Shown: positions 40,703-42,282 of the stretch, piece after piece
Layout of the letters: each line of letters begins with the position of its first letter
Numbering within the stretch: position 1 is the first letter of the stretch
Assembly: GCA_000993615.1 (NCBI GenBank)
Contig: LBWM01000011.1
Span: forward strand, 1 to 42,282
Length of the DNA stretch: 42,282 nt
Origin: Candidatus Peregrinibacteria bacterium GW2011_GWF2_39_17
GTDB lineage: Bacteria; Patescibacteriota; Gracilibacteria; UBA1369; UBA12473
Reading direction: 5' to 3'
Notes under the pieces: generated by a model
Databases searched by the model: none
What the model was told of the DNA's origin: nothing
Seen by the model: the letters and a program-made list of their open reading frames with translations, nothing else
Program-made: the position numbers and the translations under genes

Positions 40703-41878
40703 TTAAAATAAAAATTTAAGCGCCAAAATAACCGCATGCATTTGATGCTGAGTGACATCAATGCGTAAATTAGGGTCATCGGCGCTATTCATAATGCCGC
40801 CAATTGCTTGAGCGTCTTTCGTAGGGTGCTCTTTTAGAAAGCTATTTTGGAGAGAATGGTCAACTTGCCAGGTAGTTAATCGATATAATCCTTCGTCAAT
40901 CACCTTTGCTAATTTATTAGCAGTTTCCAGGTCGTTAGTAAGTCTAGCTAATTCCCAGGCTGAAATTAGGCCTTCGTAAGCATAGGAAGTGTTTAGAGTG
41001 CGTGCTAAAACTTGATGCGTATCAATCATCCAGTTTGCCATTTGAATCGGCCATGTAGCGTATTTGGTAACCTTCCCCCAACTACTATTGTAAATTTCAT
41101 AAAAAGCCATAGAACCCCATTGATAAAAACCTTTCGTCTTAGCGCTGTCTGGATCTTCCAAGAGTGCCTTAGTTACATGGGAATTATACATGGCATTAGC
41201 AGATGAAAGCACAAATGGCCTCCAGCCATCATAGCCTAGATATTTTACCGCCTTAACTAAGGCCAATAAGGTCTCTCCGTCAAAATAAGGAGAAGGATAA
41301 TTCACCCCCTCACCTTCGGCATAGGTGTATTGAGAATAAAATTGATCATCGATTGTTCTTAAAGAATAAAGAAAATTAAGATACTGGTCTAGAAGAACAA
41401 CGTAATGTTCCCTATTTGGAAAATCTTCTTCAGTTCGTAAAAAATCAATTAGAGCTAGAGAAACTAAGGCTACAGTACCGGTTGAGCCTTTTTCGGCATC
41501 ATCATAAACAATATAGCGGATATTATCAGTTGAGGTTTTGGAAATTTGTTCAAAAAAATCCAGACCCTTAAGAATCGCAGCTTTGGTTTCTGGGGTTGGG
41601 TTAACCTGATGAATTAAAGCTAGTCCCCATAAAGCGCCTGCCTGGCGAACATCATTATCGGTAGAGCTATAAGTTTTCGTAACGAAATTATATTCATAAT
41701 TAAAATTTCCTTTTGGCGTTTGATTTTGCAGTAAAAATTGGGTACCCAAAGATAAGGATTCCTGCAAGAGGCTGGGATCTAGGTTTTTAGGCTTATAGGA
41801 GCAGCCATTAATTAGCAAAACAAAAGATGCTAAAAGGCTCAGGGCTAAAATTTGTTTTAAAAAATTATATGTTTGCAT
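40703..41878 (-). CDS. Lipoprotein with an alpha/alpha-toroid-like domain
   Basis: The N-terminus has a lipoprotein signal: a basic start, a hydrophobic helix and a lipobox LLINGC with the acylated Cys near residue 26. The mature part of about 365 residues is a series of helical hairpins with aromatic and Gly turns (DVRQAGALWGLALI, GTGTV-like GSTGTVALVSLALI, YFDGETLLALVKAV, YAYEGLISAWELA). This is the pattern of alpha/alpha toroids such as glycoside hydrolases, epimerases and terpenoid cyclase-like folds. Acidic residues in DNDVRQ and FDGE could form a catalytic pair, but I cannot name a reaction. It likely faces outward, on the cell surface. Its stop lies five bases upstream of the prfB start, so the genes are probably in one transcript. 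Confidence 0.72.
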   Translation of the reverse strand: MQTYNFLKQILALSLLASFVLLINGCSYKPKNLDPSLLQESLSLGTQFLLQNQTPKGNFNYEYNFVTKTYSSTDNDVRQAGALWGLALIHQVNPTPETKAAILKGLDFFEQISKTSTDNIRYIVYDDAEKGSTGTVALVSLALIDFLRTEEDFPNREHYVVLLDQYLNFLYSLRTIDDQFYSQYTYAEGEGVNYPSPYFDGETLLALVKAVKYLGYDGWRPFVLSSANAMYNSHVTKALLEDPDSAKTKGFYQWGSMAFYEIYNSSWGKVTKYATWPIQMANWMIDTHQVLARTLNTSYAYEGLISAWELARLTNDLETANKLAKVIDEGLYRLTTWQVDHSLQNSFLKEHPTKDAQAIGGIMNSADDPNLRIDVTQHQMHAVILALKFLF

Positions 41879-42026
41879 TTTAAAAGGTGTTATTAAGCAG
41901 CAAGATCAATATTAAACTAGTTGTAAATATCGCACAAATCCAATACAATCACTGCGTTTAATGCTCTTTTAGAATTTATGATTTCCTTTTGATGTAAGGG
42001 GTCTGGCTATTTCCCCTTTTAATTGC

Positions 42027-42119
42027 GGAGAGGTACTCAAGTGGCTGAAGAGGCGGGTTTGCTAAACCTGTAGGGGGATGTATGTCCCCGCGGGGGTTCG
42101 AATCCCCCCCTCTCCGCCA
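42027..42119 (+). tRNA. tRNA-Ser(GCT)
   Basis: This class II tRNA has acceptor GGAGAGG with CCTCTCC, discriminator G and an encoded CCA. The anticodon loop TTGCTAA has anticodon GCT and lies between CGGGT and ACCTG. The long variable arm and the T arm GGGGGTTCGAATCCCCC are typical. The small open frame across it on the minus strand is not a gene. Confidence 0.96.
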
Positions 42120-42282
42120 GTTAGGAAATGTCTTTGTTGGCTCGCCCTCTGCGAGGGCTCGCCAGCCGATTTTAAGCGCAAATTGGAATTTTTTATCTTT
42201 CAAAATGAAGTTCGAGCCGATATTTTTTAGGAATGCTCGGATTTCTTGATTGTCGCTTTGCGACAAAAGAATTTTGGCTTGG

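Noticed and set aside
41976-42266. 96-codon minus-strand open frame at the right edge
   Set aside because: It lies antisense over tRNA-Ser(GCT) and contains the GGDSNPRG artefact typical of translated tRNA.
1-42282. UGA recoded as glycine or tryptophan
   Set aside because: pabC and folP end cleanly in TGA, RF2 is present with its SPF motif, and no gene needs read-through of TGA.
1-42282. CRISPR array, insertion sequence, prophage or toxin-antitoxin module
   Set aside because: No regularly spaced repeats, transposase, integrase, phage structural gene or typical toxin pair was seen.

Overview
The window looks like a gene-dense, AT-rich chromosome segment from a small-genome bacterium of the Patescibacteria/CPR type. 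The signs are a TrbC/VirB2-like mini-pilin, a PilB ATPase beside a PRC-barrel protein, an endonuclease Q homologue, RNase J, very short intergenic gaps and almost no Shine-Dalgarno sequences. UGA is an ordinary stop here: several genes end in TGA and a release factor 2 gene is present. That argues against the UGA-recoding Gracilibacteria/Absconditabacteria. A Peregrinibacteria-like host is possible, but this placement is an inference. No CRISPR array, insertion sequence, prophage or rRNA was seen.

Layout. 1-5.4 kb: an unknown protein, tRNA-Thr(GGT), a free-standing structured RNA with its own promoter and terminator, pilB, a PRC-barrel protein, a mini-pilin, murB, then tRNA-Thr(TGT) and tRNA-Tyr. 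5.4-9.3 kb: a lipoprotein, an endonuclease Q homologue and a large MopE/beta-helix surface protein. 9.3-12.5 kb: a compact fumarate reductase operon in which the iron-sulfur subunit and the FrdC anchor are one polypeptide. 12.5-16.7 kb: two tiny unknown ORFs, ndk, a PiT phosphate permease, an unknown protein and pabB. 16.8-21.0 kb: purE facing the opposite way to a pabC-folP-(phosphoribulokinase-like)-queD-efp run. 21.0-26.7 kb: a methyltransferase-like gene, tmRNA, mfd and dnaN, all leftward. 26.7-27.1 kb: an AT-rich gap with DnaA-box-like sites where strand composition flips, the best candidate for the replication origin. 27.1-36.0 kb: RNase J, murD, a lipid-linked glycan flippase, ftsA-ftsZ and a FemAB-type ligase. 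36.0-42.3 kb: a leftward run of a large unknown coiled-coil-type protein, a small partner, def, prfB and a lipoprotein, then tRNA-Ser(GCT). Bases 42120-42282 hold nothing I can support.

How the parts fit. MurB, MurD, the flippase, FtsA, FtsZ and the FemAB protein make a cell-wall and division set. PabB, PabC and FolP supply the pABA branch and the DHPS step of folate synthesis, with a pterin enzyme in the same run. The Frd complex implies quinol-linked fumarate reduction, unusual for a cell type normally thought to ferment without a respiratory chain. DnaN and Mfd lie left of the presumed origin and run with the leftward fork; ftsA-ftsZ lie right of it and run with the rightward fork. The most interesting items are the putative oriC without dnaA beside it, the unassigned structured RNA at 808-964, the FrdB-FrdC fusion, the phosphoribulokinase homologue with altered catalytic motifs, the long atypical tmRNA tag and the TGGCTT repeat cluster upstream of ftsA.
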